Origin: an uncultured Alphaproteobacteria bacterium
Lineage (GTDB): Bacteria; Pseudomonadota; Alphaproteobacteria; RF32; CAG-239
Reading direction: 5' to 3'
Assembly (NCBI GenBank): GCA_944392185.1
Contig: CALXVW010000096.1
Location: 1-44,568 of the forward strand
Length of the DNA: 44,568 bases
The notes beneath the pieces are model-generated. The model was given only the letters and a program-made list of their open reading frames with translations, was not told where the DNA came from and ran no database searches. A program made the translations under genes and the position numbers. Below, piece after piece: positions 1-7,686 of the stretch (positions are counted from its first letter, which is position 1; the number at the start of each line of letters is the position of its first letter).

Positions 1-1659
1 CGTTTTGTTTTTGACAAATTCAGCTTTTCTTCCGAGCCCGCACCACGCAAGACAAGAGAGCCAAGAGTTCGCAAAGAACCAAAAGTGCGTGAGGAAACTT
101 CTGCTCCGGCCGAGAAGACAAAAGAAACAATCAAAATTGCCAAACCTAAACAAATTGATGACGGCTACCGTTTTCCGGATATTAACCTGCTTTCTAAAAA
201 CAAGGAAAAAACCGAAAATGTTAATCAGAAAGAGCTGGAGCGAATTGCTGGTGAGTTGGAAGGCGTGTTGCAGGAATTCGGCGTTAACGGCAAGATTGTT
301 AAGGTTCGTCCCGGACCGGTGGTCACGCTTTATGAGCTGGAGCCTGCGCCGGGAACAAAAAGCGCCAGAGTTATCGGTTTGGCAGATGATATTGCCCGCT
401 CAATGAGTGCCGTGTCCGTGCGCATTGCCGTGGTGCCGGGGTCTAACACCATCGGTATTGAGCTCCCCAACCCCAAAAGAGAGATTGTTTATCTGCGTGA
501 GCTTCTGGAAAGCGATGAGTTTAAGGAATCTAAAGCCGCGCTGACAATTACTTTGGGTAAAGATATCGGCGGTAAGAATATTTATGCAGATTTGGCCAAA
601 ATGCCGCACTTGTTGGTTGCCGGTACTACCGGTTCAGGTAAGTCTGTCGGTGTTAACTCCATGATTATCTCGCTTTTGTATAAAATGCGGCCCGATGAGT
701 GCAAGCTTATCATGATTGACCCCAAAATGCTTGAGTTTACCATGTATAACGGTATTCCCCATCTGCTAACGCCGGTTATTACCGATCCTTCAAAAGCGGT
801 TATCGGCTTAAAATGGGCGGTGAAAGAAATGGAAGACCGCTACCGGGCAATGGCACAACTCAATGTCCGCAATATCACCGGTTATAACAAGCGTTTGGAA
901 GAATTGCGCGCGAGCGGCGGCAAGGTCAGTCGCACGGTGCAAACCGGGTTTGATATGGAAACCGGAAAACCGATTTATGAGGAGCAAGAACTCGATTTAA
1001 CCCCGCTTCCTTATATTGTCATCGTGGTTGATGAAATGGCCGATTTGATGTTGGTGGCCGGCAAAGACGTGGAGGCCGCCATTCAACGTTTGGCACAGAT
1101 GGCGCGTGCGGCGGGCATACATTTGATTATGTCTACCCAACGTCCGTCCGTTGATGTTATTACCGGTACCATTAAAGCAAACTTCCCGACTCGTATCAGC
1201 TTCCAGGTGACATCTAAGATTGACAGCCGTACCATTTTGGGCGAGCAAGGCGCCGAGCAGTTGCTGGGTATGGGTGATATGCTCTATATGCCTGCCGGGC
1301 AGAGGCCGCATCGTATTCATGCTCCGTTTGTTAAAGACAGCGAGGTTGAGCAGATTGTTGAGTTCTTGAAGTCTCAACGTGAGCCAGAGTATGTTGAATC
1401 CGTGACCGAAGGTGAACTTTCGGATAAAAGCGGCGGCGGTGCCGTGTTTGATAACGGCGATTTCGGTGCCGGCAGCAGTGATGATGATTTGTATCGGCAA
1501 GCGGTGCAAATCGTGCAAAACGATAAAAAAGCCTCTACCAGTTATGTTCAGCGGCGGTTGCGTATCGGCTATAATCGTGCGGCAACCATCATTGAGCGGA
1601 TGGAGGCAGAAGGAATTATCACTCCTCCCGACCATGCCGGCAAAAGAGAGGTTGTTTAG
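1..1659 (+). CDS. ftsK: DNA translocase FtsK, C-terminal part (5' truncated by window edge)
   Basis: FtsK is a hexameric ATP-driven DNA pump at the division septum that clears the chromosome terminus and activates dimer resolution. The frame is open back to base 1, so the N-terminal membrane domain and start lie outside the window; an internal GTG at 85 is not a credible start. Visible in order are a charged linker, the alpha/beta motor with Walker A GTTGSGKS (bases 622-645) and Walker B IVIVVDEMADLM (about 1015-1050), the conserved LIMSTQRPSVDVITG segment, and a winged-helix gamma domain at the C terminus (about 1480-1655) of the kind that reads KOPS sites. The protein ends normally at TAG. 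An rbfA gene follows after 87 bases. The assignment is secure; only the missing N terminus is uncertain. Confidence 0.96.
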   Translation, partial: RFVFDKFSFSSEPAPRKTREPRVRKEPKVREETSAPAEKTKETIKIAKPKQIDDGYRFPDINLLSKNKEKTENVNQKELERIAGELEGVLQEFGVNGKIVKVRPGPVVTLYELEPAPGTKSARVIGLADDIARSMSAVSVRIAVVPGSNTIGIELPNPKREIVYLRELLESDEFKESKAALTITLGKDIGGKNIYADLAKMPHLLVAGTTGSGKSVGVNSMIISLLYKMRPDECKLIMIDPKMLEFTMYNGIPHLLTPVITDPSKAVIGLKWAVKEMEDRYRAMAQLNVRNITGYNKRLEELRASGGKVSRTVQTGFDMETGKPIYEEQELDLTPLPYIVIVVDEMADLMLVAGKDVEAAIQRLAQMARAAGIHLIMSTQRPSVDVITGTIKANFPTRISFQVTSKIDSRTILGEQGAEQLLGMGDMLYMPAGQRPHRIHAPFVKDSEVEQIVEFLKSQREPEYVESVTEGELSDKSGGGAVFDNGDFGAGSSDDDLYRQAVQIVQNDKKASTSYVQRRLRIGYNRAATIIERMEAEGIITPPDHAGKREVV

Positions 1660-1746
1660 CTAAAGTTGTTTCTGGCAAAGGAATTGCTTGAATAATTTTT
1701 ATTTCTTTTCTATATATGAATTAAATATATTTTGAGGAGAAATTTT

Positions 1747-2124
1747 ATGGCTGAAAATAAAGAGCCTTCACAACGCCAACTCAGAGTGGCACAGGAAATC
1801 AGAAAAATTATCGTCAATTTTATTGACCGTGGAGAGGTGCACAATTTGGAAGGAATTGACACCATGGTGACCGTGACTAAAGTGACGGTTTCTCCGGATT
1901 TGAAGTATTGCACGGTTTGGTTTATGACCACCAACGGCAATTATTTGCAAGAGGTTTTAGGGGGCCTGCAGTTGGCGGCAAACTTTTTCCGCAAACAGGT
2001 GGCGGCCAAGACATCTTTGCGCTATGTGCCGGAGATAAACTTTAGGGTTGATAAGAGTTTTGAGGCGGTGGACAAGATAGAAAAACTTTTACGCGACCCC
2101 AAAGTTGCCCAGGACTTGAAGTAA
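1747..2124 (+). CDS. rbfA: Ribosome-binding factor A
   Basis: RbfA is a small KH-like protein that binds the 30S subunit and helps mature the 5' end of 16S rRNA, especially in the cold. The protein is 125 residues, normal for the family. It shows the conserved N-terminal helix (RQLRVAQEIRKII) and the VTVSPDLKYCTVWF strand typical of RbfA. The ATG at 1747 is chosen because a GAGGAG ribosome site lies at 1734-1739; the TTG at 1732 overlaps that site. In most relatives rbfA sits between infB and truB. Here the upstream gene is ftsK, and a terminator plus a small orphan separate it from truB. Confidence 0.93.
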   Translation: MAENKEPSQRQLRVAQEIRKIIVNFIDRGEVHNLEGIDTMVTVTKVTVSPDLKYCTVWFMTTNGNYLQEVLGGLQLAANFFRKQVAAKTSLRYVPEINFRVDKSFEAVDKIEKLLRDPKVAQDLK

Positions 2125-2135
2125 CTGTTTCGACC

Positions 2136-2163
2136 AGCCGCCTTAGAAAAAGGCGGCTTTTTG
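2136..2163 (+). terminator. Rho-independent terminator after rbfA
   Basis: A nine-base stem AGCCGCCTT (2136-2144) pairs with AAGGCGGCT (2150-2158) across a five-base loop and is followed by TTTT. It sits 11 bases past the rbfA stop. Confidence 0.9.
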
Positions 2164-2168
2164 TTGGG

Positions 2169-2196
2169 TTGACATAAATGTGAAAACTGATAAATT
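2169..2196 (+). promoter_or_regulatory. Predicted sigma-70-type promoter for the Cys-rich orphan
   Basis: A perfect -35 TTGACA (2169-2174) lies 16 bases from a weak -10 TAAATT (2191-2196), right after the rbfA terminator and about 35 bases before the orphan start. The layout matches the promoter before the orphan at 6473. Confidence 0.5.
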
Positions 2197-2231
2197 TGAA
2201 GAAAATGTCTTACTATTAATTCTTTAAGCTT

Positions 2232-2684
2232 ATGAAAGTATCTAAGTTTCAGTTTGTCCAGGTCGAAAAAGACCGGATTGTCGTTCGTTTTTATAACGAG
2301 GAAAAAGACTGCTTTGAGAAAGTGTGTGCTTGCGAGGAAGCTTCTGTTTGTGCGGACACTCTTTTGCGGGCAGATTCAAATTATTACTTTGCCTATGAGG
2401 GTAAGCTCTATCCTTTGGGTGAAGGAGAGGTTGTTCTTTTTTGCGGGTGCACATCGCATTGCCTGCGGATGTTTGATGTTTCTCAGCTCAAACCGCCTTT
2501 CAAGGCGATATTTGTTTATCAGAGTTTTAAACAGAGCTTTATTTGCGCTCAAAGCTATGAGTTGGCAGAGAATTCTGTTCGAATCACAACGCCGAACGGA
2601 AGGACAAAAGTTTATGAATACACTTGCGGCGTACCAAAAGGCAAAGATCGTCAGGGTTGTTTGCTGGTTGGTCGGGATGAGTAG
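2232..2684 (+). CDS. Hypothetical Cys-rich cytoplasmic protein
   Basis: I do not recognise this 150-residue protein. It has no signal peptide and no clear membrane segment, and looks beta-rich. It contains ten cysteines (27, 32, 34, 40, 71, 73, 77, 105, 132, 143), including CxC pairs at 32/34 and 71/73, so metal binding or disulfides are possible but unproven. The ATG at 2232 has no good Shine-Dalgarno site; the leader reads TTAAGCTTATG, much like that of the orphan at 6473. It is flanked by terminators on both sides, so it is a single-gene unit inserted between rbfA and truB, which are usually adjacent. Coding potential is supported by the isolated transcription unit and an uninterrupted frame. 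Confidence 0.7.
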   Translation: MKVSKFQFVQVEKDRIVVRFYNEEKDCFEKVCACEEASVCADTLLRADSNYYFAYEGKLYPLGEGEVVLFCGCTSHCLRMFDVSQLKPPFKAIFVYQSFKQSFICAQSYELAENSVRITTPNGRTKVYEYTCGVPKGKDRQGCLLVGRDE

Positions 2685-2691
2685 AGAAAAG

Positions 2692-2725
2692 AGCCGATGT
2701 TGCTTTAGGCAACGTCGGCTTTTTT
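2692..2725 (+). terminator. Rho-independent terminator before truB
   Basis: A twelve-pair stem AGCCGATGTTGC (2692-2703) with GCAACGTCGGCT (2709-2720), one pair being G-U, is followed by TTTTT. It ends the Cys-rich orphan unit. Confidence 0.92.
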
Positions 2726-2734
2726 GTTTTAAAT

Positions 2735-2763
2735 TTGACAAAGAAGAAAAGCTCCAGTATCAA
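2735..2763 (+). promoter_or_regulatory. Predicted promoter of truB-rpsO
   Basis: TTGACA (2735-2740), a 17-base spacer and TATCAA (2758-2763) lie just after a terminator and about 20 bases before the truB ATG. The -35 is perfect and the -10 matches four of six bases. Confidence 0.55.
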
Positions 2764-2783
2764 CTCCTGTATGAGGAGCAAAA

Positions 2784-3695
2784 ATGAAGCATAAAAAGGG
2801 TGATAAAATCAGCGGCTGGCTGGTTATTGATAAACCTGCAGGTATGGGCTCTACCCAAGTGGTGAGCCAAACCAGAAGGCTGCTTAATGCCAATAAAAAC
2901 GGCCATTGCGGAACACTTGATCCGTTTGCGACCGGGGTGCTGCCGGTGGCTTTTGGCGAGGCTACCAAGCTTATTCCTTATGTGACAGACGGCGACAAGG
3001 AATATGAGTTTTTGCTCAAATTCGGTGAGGCTACCGATACACTCGATTGTGACGGCAAAATCATCAAGACCAATTCCAAAATTCCGACTTTGGCAGAAAT
3101 CGAATCGGTGTTGCCGCAGTTTGTGGGCGAAATTACCCAAGTGCCGCCGGCTTATTCGGCCATAAAAATCAACGGTCAGAGAGCCTATGATTTGGTGCGC
3201 AAAGGCCAAAACGTGGATGTTCCGGCACGCAAGGTGCGAATCCATTCAATCAAAATCTTGGAACGTCCGCAGGAAAATCTGCTCCGTTGTCTTGTCGGCT
3301 GCTCGAAGGGGACGTATATTCGCACGTTGGGGGCGGATATTGCCGCAAAACTCGGTACAGTCGGCCATTTGCAGGCCTTGAGACGCACAAAATGCGGAAA
3401 TTTTGACCTTTCAGAGAAGATTTTGCTGGAAAATTTGAAAAATATGGAGTATGTTGAGGAACGCCAAAAAGTTTTGCTTCCGGTAATAACATGTCTGCGC
3501 GACATCGCGGATATTGCCGTAACCGAGGCAGATGCCGCCAAACTGCGTTTGGGGCAGGGGCTTTCACCAAGGGCTTATCAGGTGTTTCACCTGTTGGGGC
3601 AAGAGGTGGTTGCTACTTGCAACGGAGCATTGGTGGCAGTGGTGAGAATCGATGAGGGACGTATCTCTCCGGTTCGTGTTTTTAACTTTAATTAA
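2784..3695 (+). CDS. truB: tRNA pseudouridine(55) synthase
   Basis: TruB converts uridine 55 in the T-loop of tRNAs to pseudouridine and also acts as a tRNA folding chaperone. The 303-residue product opens with the family motif SGWLVIDKPAGMGSTQVV, and holds GHCGTLDPFATGVLP with the catalytic aspartate at residue 46. The LKFGEATDTLDCDG and PPAYSAIKINGQRAYDLVRKG segments are also typical. The C-terminal part (about 245-303) fits a PUA-like RNA-binding extension. GAGGAG at 2771-2776 supports the ATG at 2784. rpsO follows after 15 bases, so the two genes are very likely co-transcribed from the promoter at 2735. Confidence 0.96.
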   Translation: MKHKKGDKISGWLVIDKPAGMGSTQVVSQTRRLLNANKNGHCGTLDPFATGVLPVAFGEATKLIPYVTDGDKEYEFLLKFGEATDTLDCDGKIIKTNSKIPTLAEIESVLPQFVGEITQVPPAYSAIKINGQRAYDLVRKGQNVDVPARKVRIHSIKILERPQENLLRCLVGCSKGTYIRTLGADIAAKLGTVGHLQALRRTKCGNFDLSEKILLENLKNMEYVEERQKVLLPVITCLRDIADIAVTEADAAKLRLGQGLSPRAYQVFHLLGQEVVATCNGALVAVVRIDEGRISPVRVFNFN

Positions 3696-3710
3696 ATAAA
3701 GGATTAAAAG

Positions 3711-3980
3711 ATGTCGATTTCTAATGAAGAAAAACAAAAATTGGTTAAAGCTTATGGCTTGAACCCCAATGATACCGGATCTCCGGAAGTTCAGATCGCT
3801 AGCTGGACGGCAGAAATCAATAACCTGATTGAGCACTTCAAAACCCACGCTAAGGATACTCACTCTCGTCTGGGTTTGATGAAGAAAGTCAGCCGTCGTC
3901 GCCACCTGTTGGATTACCTCAAGGGTAAGAGCGAAGAGCGCTATCAGGCTTTGATTAAGAAATTAGACCTGAGAAAATAA
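3711..3980 (+). CDS. rpsO: 30S ribosomal protein S15
   Basis: S15 binds the central domain of 16S rRNA early in 30S assembly. The 89-residue protein is the standard length and has the DTGSPEVQIA motif, the DTHSRLGL turn and the RRRHLLDYL helix. An AGGA site at about 3700 precedes the ATG. It follows truB at 15 bases and precedes pnp, the arrangement known from many proteobacteria. In Escherichia coli the rpsO-pnp junction carries a terminator and an RNase III site; here the same gap holds a long palindrome and two further hairpins. Confidence 0.97.
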   Translation: MSISNEEKQKLVKAYGLNPNDTGSPEVQIASWTAEINNLIEHFKTHAKDTHSRLGLMKKVSRRRHLLDYLKGKSEERYQALIKKLDLRK

Positions 3981-3987
3981 ATTTATG

Positions 3988-4080
3988 CGGCATCTGGAGC
4001 AAAAAATGCGGGACAACAAAAATTCACGTAGGTTTATCTACGCTAAAATTTTTGTTGCCCTGTTTTTCACTCCAGCTGCC
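3988..4080. repeat. Long imperfect palindrome, intergenic element copy 1 (rpsO-pnp)
   Basis: The outer arms read GGCATCTGGAG (from about 3989) and CTCCAGCTGCC (to 4080). The inner arms are 4010-4024 (GGGACAACAAAAATT) against 4047-4060 (ATTTTTGTTGCCC), capped by CGTAG/CTACG around a short loop. TGTTTTT follows, so the RNA form could also terminate transcription or be cut by RNase III. Its architecture matches the elements at 11561 and 22358. Confidence 0.65.
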
Positions 4081-4134
4081 TGCCTAAATTTATTTTCTTT
4101 GTGCCATTGTCAAAAAAATAGGAATATTTGAGCC

Positions 4135-4187
4135 GCGGAGGAATGAGCCTCCGCCGTTCTTTATAAGAAAATCCTGCATGGGGCAGG
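4135..4187 (+). promoter_or_regulatory. Two hairpins in the pnp leader
   Basis: GCGGAGG (4135-4141) pairs with CCTCCGC (4148-4154), and CCTGC (4173-4177) pairs with GCAGG (4183-4187). They lie just upstream of pnp. In E. coli a double-stranded pnp leader is cut by RNase III for autoregulation; a similar role here is inference. Confidence 0.45.
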
Positions 4188-4217
4188 TAGAGGTTTTTAT
4201 ATGAAAGGTAAAGAAAT

Positions 4218-6338
4218 ATGATCGATTTTAAAGTGTGTCGCAAAGAAATGGAATGGGGCGGCCGCAAGTTGGTTTTGGAAACAGGTAAATTGGCCAGACA
4301 GGCACAGGGTGCGGTTGTGGTTACTTATGGTGAAACGCAGGTTATTGCAACGGTTTGTGCCGCAAAAGAGGTAAATGCTGATCAGGATTTCTTTCCTTTG
4401 ACAGTTAATTATCAGGAAAAATACTATGCAACCGGTAAGGTACCGGGCGGTTTTATGAAGCGTGAGGGTAAACCATCCGAGCGTGAGGTCTTGCTTTCTC
4501 GCTTGATTGACAGACCTATTCGTCCGCTGTTTCCTGATGCGTTCAAAAATGAGGTGCAAATCATTTGTACCGTTTTGGCTCATGACCAAAATACAGACTC
4601 CGATATTCCGGCTATGATTGCGGCCTCTGCCGCTTTGGCTGTTTCGGGTATTCCGTTTATGGGGCCGATTGGCGGAGCAAAAGTTGGATATAAAAACGGT
4701 GAATATATTTTGAACCCAACTTTGGAGCAGCTCAAAGATACTGACCTGGAATTGGTGGTTGCCGGAACATCTGAGGGCGTTTTGATGGTTGAATCTGAGG
4801 CTCAAGAGCTTTCTGAAGATACCATGCTCGGTGCGGTTATGTTCGGCTTTGAGAGCTTCCAACCGGTTATTAAGATGATTGCCGAACTCGCCAGCGAGGC
4901 CGGCAAAGAAAAATGGGAAACTCCAACCTTCCCGCCGGAGTTTGATGAGCTTTATGCCAAATTGGCTAAAGATTTTACGGCTGAATTTGAAACAGCTTTC
5001 AAAGAAACAGATAAACTTAAGCGCGGTGAGCTGATTGCGGCTGCCTCTGAGAAATTCAAGGCAACGCTTGATCCGGAAAATGAGTTTGAACAACGCTATG
5101 CTCAAGATGCTATTGAGAAATTGATGCACAAAGTTATGCGCGAAGCGGTATTGACAACCGGACACAGAATCGACGGACGCGATACCAAGACAGTGCGCCC
5201 GATTGCTTGCCAGGTTGATGTTTTGCCGACAGCTCATGGTTCTGCTTTGTTTACTCGTGGCGAAACTCAGGCTTTGGTTGTTACTACCCTTGGTACGGGT
5301 GAGGACGCTCAGGTCGTTGACGGTTTGATGGATGAGTACAAAGAAGACTTTATGCTCAACTACAACTTCCCGCCGTTTTCTGTTGGTGAATGTGGTCGTA
5401 TCGGTAGCCCCGGACGCCGTGAAATCGGGCACGGAAAATTGGCTTGGCGCGCTATTCATCCGATGATGCCAAAAGATAAAGATGCTTTCCCGTACACAGT
5501 ACGTGTTGTATCTGAAATTATGGAATCTAACGGTTCTTCTTCTATGGCTACTGTTTGCGGAACCACAATGTCTTTGATGTCTGCCGGTGTGCCTTTGGCC
5601 AAACCGGTTGCCGGTATTGCCATGGGCTTGATTAAGGAAGACGATGGACGCGTTGCCGTTTTGACAGATATTTTGGGTGACGAAGATCACTTGGGTGATA
5701 TGGACTTTAAGGTTGCCGGAACAAAAGACGGTGTTACTGCTTTGCAGATGGATATTAAAATCACCTCCATCACCAAAGATATTATGAAAACTGCTTTGGC
5801 TCAGGCTCATGAGGGCAGAATCCATATCTTGGGTGAGATGGCAAAGGCTATTGCCGAGCCGCGTCCGCATGTTTCTGACCGGGCTCCGAGAATCGTTGCC
5901 ATTAAGATTCCGGTTGATAAAATCCGTGAGGTTATCGGCACCGGCGGTAAGGTTATCAGAGAGATTGTTGAAAAAACTCATACAAAAATCGATATTTCTG
6001 ATGACGGTGTGGTTAAAATCGCCTCTATGAAGAAGGAAGAAGGCGATGCCGCCTTAGAGTGGATTATGGGTATTGTGGCAGAGCCGGAGGAAGGCAAAAT
6101 CTACCATGGAACAATTACCAAAATTATGGATTTTGGTGCGTTTGTCCGCTTCCTTGGCACAACTGAAGGATTGGTTCATATTTCTGAAGTTAAGAACGAG
6201 CGTATTGCCTCTGTTTCTGACTTCTATAAAGAAGGTGACCAAATCTGGGTTAAGTGCTTGGGTAGTGATAATCGTGGCAAGATTAAGCTTTCTGCCAAGA
6301 GAGTAAACCAAGAGACAGGTGAAGATCTTGAGAAGTAA
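4218..6338 (+). CDS. pnp: Polyribonucleotide nucleotidyltransferase (PNPase)
   Basis: PNPase degrades RNA from the 3' end using phosphate and is a core degradosome enzyme in the cytoplasm. The 706-residue protein is the expected length. It carries a first RNase PH domain (about 5-230), a helical linker, and a second, catalytic RNase PH domain with FPPFSVGECGRIGSPGRREIGHG and DILGDEDHLGDMDFKVAGT. A KH domain has the IGTGGKVIREI loop near residue 573, and an S1 domain starts near residue 626 (GTITKIMDFGAFVRF). The ATG at 4218 begins MIDFKVCRKEMEWGGRKLVLETGK in family style. It follows rpsO at 237 bases, a gap that contains structured RNA. Confidence 0.97.
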   Translation: MIDFKVCRKEMEWGGRKLVLETGKLARQAQGAVVVTYGETQVIATVCAAKEVNADQDFFPLTVNYQEKYYATGKVPGGFMKREGKPSEREVLLSRLIDRPIRPLFPDAFKNEVQIICTVLAHDQNTDSDIPAMIAASAALAVSGIPFMGPIGGAKVGYKNGEYILNPTLEQLKDTDLELVVAGTSEGVLMVESEAQELSEDTMLGAVMFGFESFQPVIKMIAELASEAGKEKWETPTFPPEFDELYAKLAKDFTAEFETAFKETDKLKRGELIAAASEKFKATLDPENEFEQRYAQDAIEKLMHKVMREAVLTTGHRIDGRDTKTVRPIACQVDVLPTAHGSALFTRGETQALVVTTLGTGEDAQVVDGLMDEYKEDFMLNYNFPPFSVGECGRIGSPGRREIGHGKLAWRAIHPMMPKDKDAFPYTVRVVSEIMESNGSSSMATVCGTTMSLMSAGVPLAKPVAGIAMGLIKEDDGRVAVLTDILGDEDHLGDMDFKVAGTKDGVTALQMDIKITSITKDIMKTALAQAHEGRIHILGEMAKAIAEPRPHVSDRAPRIVAIKIPVDKIREVIGTGGKVIREIVEKTHTKIDISDDGVVKIASMKKEEGDAALEWIMGIVAEPEEGKIYHGTITKIMDFGAFVRFLGTTEGLVHISEVKNERIASVSDFYKEGDQIWVKCLGSDNRGKIKLSAKRVNQETGEDLEK

Positions 6339-6364
6339 TTTTTGAGGTTTAACTTGAGTTTTTT

Positions 6365-6401
6365 AAAACCGTCGGAGATGAGAAACTTCGGCGGTTTTTT
6401 T
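6365..6401 (+). terminator. Rho-independent terminator after pnp
   Basis: The arm AAAACCGTCGGAG (6365-6377) pairs with CTTCGGCGGTTTT, using a few G-U pairs, and runs into a stretch of T residues at 6394-6401. Confidence 0.9.
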
Positions 6402-6402
6402 G

Positions 6403-6431
6403 TTGACTCTTGTTCTTTTTTTGTCTAATTT
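6403..6431 (+). promoter_or_regulatory. Predicted promoter of the membrane orphan pair
   Basis: TTGACT (6403-6408), a 17-base spacer and TAATTT (6426-6431) follow directly after the pnp terminator. The leader continues with TTTGAAGAAGG and ends CTAAAGCTTATG, closely resembling the leader at 2190-2234. Confidence 0.5.
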
Positions 6432-6472
6432 TGAAGAAGGAAAATTAATTATTAACTTAAAACCTAAAGCTT

Positions 6473-6730
6473 ATGAGTGGATGGATATTATTGATAATTG
6501 CCTTGATTGCGGCAGGATTTCATCTTTTGGACAGATTTTTGATTACTGTTCGGCTTCATGAAGTGGAAAAGGTCGGCGAGGATGAGTACTATTGCCAATT
6601 TTTTTGGCGAGGAAAATTGCGAGAAGGGTATTTCTACTATGAAGGAGAATTGCCTGACTTTGTCGTTGCGAAAGTTGTCGGCATTGATTGCAGGGCCGTG
6701 CTGTGGCAAGTCGAGATTGTTGAATATTAA
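6473..6730 (+). CDS. Small membrane-anchored hypothetical protein
   Basis: I cannot name this 85-residue protein. Residues 1-20 (MSGWILLIIALIAAGFHLLD) form one hydrophobic anchor. The rest is a soluble, probably beta-rich domain with aromatic strands such as YYCQFFWRGKLREGYFYY. The ATG at 6473 lacks a strong ribosome site and is preceded by AAAGCTT. The next gene starts 11 bases after its stop, so the two are one unit. The design of one membrane anchor plus a short beta domain recalls NfeD-type proteins, but no diagnostic motif is seen. Confidence 0.65.
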   Translation: MSGWILLIIALIAAGFHLLDRFLITVRLHEVEKVGEDEYYCQFFWRGKLREGYFYYEGELPDFVVAKVVGIDCRAVLWQVEIVEY

Positions 6731-6741
6731 TCTGTGTGAGT

Positions 6742-7251
6742 ATGGAAACAATTTTATGGCTTGTGCTGGGAGCAGTTACATTGTTTTTGCTCTTGGCTTG
6801 CATTAGTAAGGTGGTGCTCTCGATTGAAGAAATAGCCCTTTTTAAAAGCATGATGCCATGGGTTTATTTGGCCATGGTGATTGCTGTTATTGCAGGGAAC
6901 TTCTTCTTTGAGATACCACGGGCTACAAGCTTTGGTATGTTTGGGGTCGTGTTTTTTAATATGATCTTGCAAAAAAAAGCTCAAGACAATCTCTATTCTC
7001 AATTGTTTTTCTTTTTGGCAGATAATCCGGTGGGATCTTTTATGCCTGAAAGTGAGGATGAGGAAGAGGGAGTCTTTTATGGAAGCATCAACATCAACGG
7101 CAAAACTATGAATGCAGTTGGGCTTGATTCTGAGTATAAGCTTGGCAAAGAAGAGGCCTCGTTTGTTTATGTGGAGCTTGATGAACAAGGGGATTTTAGG
7201 GAACTTCAGGTTGTCATATGTCCTCAGGAAGCTGTAGAAGGGTCGGTTTAA
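6742..7251 (+). CDS. Hypothetical membrane protein with soluble C-terminal domain
   Basis: This 169-residue protein is not recognised. It has about three hydrophobic segments: residues 3-27, 38-56 and about 62-80. They are followed by an acidic linker (ESEDEEEG) and a beta-rich tail with GSININGKTMNAVGLDSEY. The ATG at 6742 is preferred over an in-frame GTG at 6736 because GTGAG lies just upstream of it. It follows the smaller anchor protein by 11 bases and ends inside a terminator stem, so the pair is probably a two-gene unit. A shared membrane role is inference from adjacency and similar topology. Confidence 0.65.
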   Translation: METILWLVLGAVTLFLLLACISKVVLSIEEIALFKSMMPWVYLAMVIAVIAGNFFFEIPRATSFGMFGVVFFNMILQKKAQDNLYSQLFFFLADNPVGSFMPESEDEEEGVFYGSININGKTMNAVGLDSEYKLGKEEASFVYVELDEQGDFRELQVVICPQEAVEGSV

Positions 7252-7270
7252 GCCGGCCCTTTGGCTTTTT
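7239..7270 (+). terminator. Rho-independent terminator overlapping a stop codon
   Basis: AGGGTCGG (7239-7246) pairs with CCGGCCCT (7253-7260). TTGGCTTTTT follows. The stop codon of the upstream gene (7249-7251) lies in the loop. Confidence 0.8.
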
Positions 7271-7375
7271 AAAAAGTCCTTGAAAAATAAAATAAAACGG
7301 TGTATGTCTTGAGTCACTATTCAAACACCCCTGGAGGTTTGGATAGAGTCTTAATTTTATTTGAGGATTTTTAAC

Positions 7376-7666
7376 ATGGTAAATATTACATTTAATGCTG
7401 AAAAGCGTGAGAAAGCAGGTAAGGGGGCAGCTCGTGCGTGTCGTCGTGAGGGGCGTATCCCTGCCGTTATCTATGGTGGCAAACAAGAGTCTATCATGAT
7501 CTCTTTGCACCCGGTTGAGCTTGAAAAAGCTTTGAATACCGCCGGTCTTTATGAGGCTGATATTGAGATTGTTTTGGATGGCAAAAAACACAAGGTTAAA
7601 TGCCAGGATGTTCAATTCCATCCGGTTACCGATGCTCCCATCCACGTCGATTTTCTCCGTAAATAG
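7376..7666 (+). CDS. rplY: 50S ribosomal protein L25, short form
   Basis: L25 binds 5S rRNA in the large subunit. The 96-residue product shows the family start (TFNAEKREKAGKGAARACRREGRIPAVIYGG) and ends VTDAPIHVDFLRK. It lacks the second, Ctc-type domain that makes most alphaproteobacterial L25 proteins about 200 residues, so it resembles the short enterobacterial form. The ATG at 7376 has GAGGA at 7363-7367; a TTG at 7361 would overlap that site. A small hairpin, CAAAC/GTTTG around 7322-7341, lies in the leader. pth and ychF follow, a common alphaproteobacterial order. Confidence 0.9.
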   Translation: MVNITFNAEKREKAGKGAARACRREGRIPAVIYGGKQESIMISLHPVELEKALNTAGLYEADIEIVLDGKKHKVKCQDVQFHPVTDAPIHVDFLRK

Positions 7667-7686
7667 TTCGGAGCTATTGTAGTTTG

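Noticed and set aside
997..1635. 212-codon minus-strand frame inside ftsK
   Set aside because: Antisense to conserved motor motifs, with no domain or ribosome site.
4197..5981. Long open frame (594 codons) on the minus strand opposite pnp
   Set aside because: It is antisense to the strongly conserved PNPase frame, has low-complexity composition (many H, N, R, F) and no recognisable domain; it is a shadow of the codon bias.
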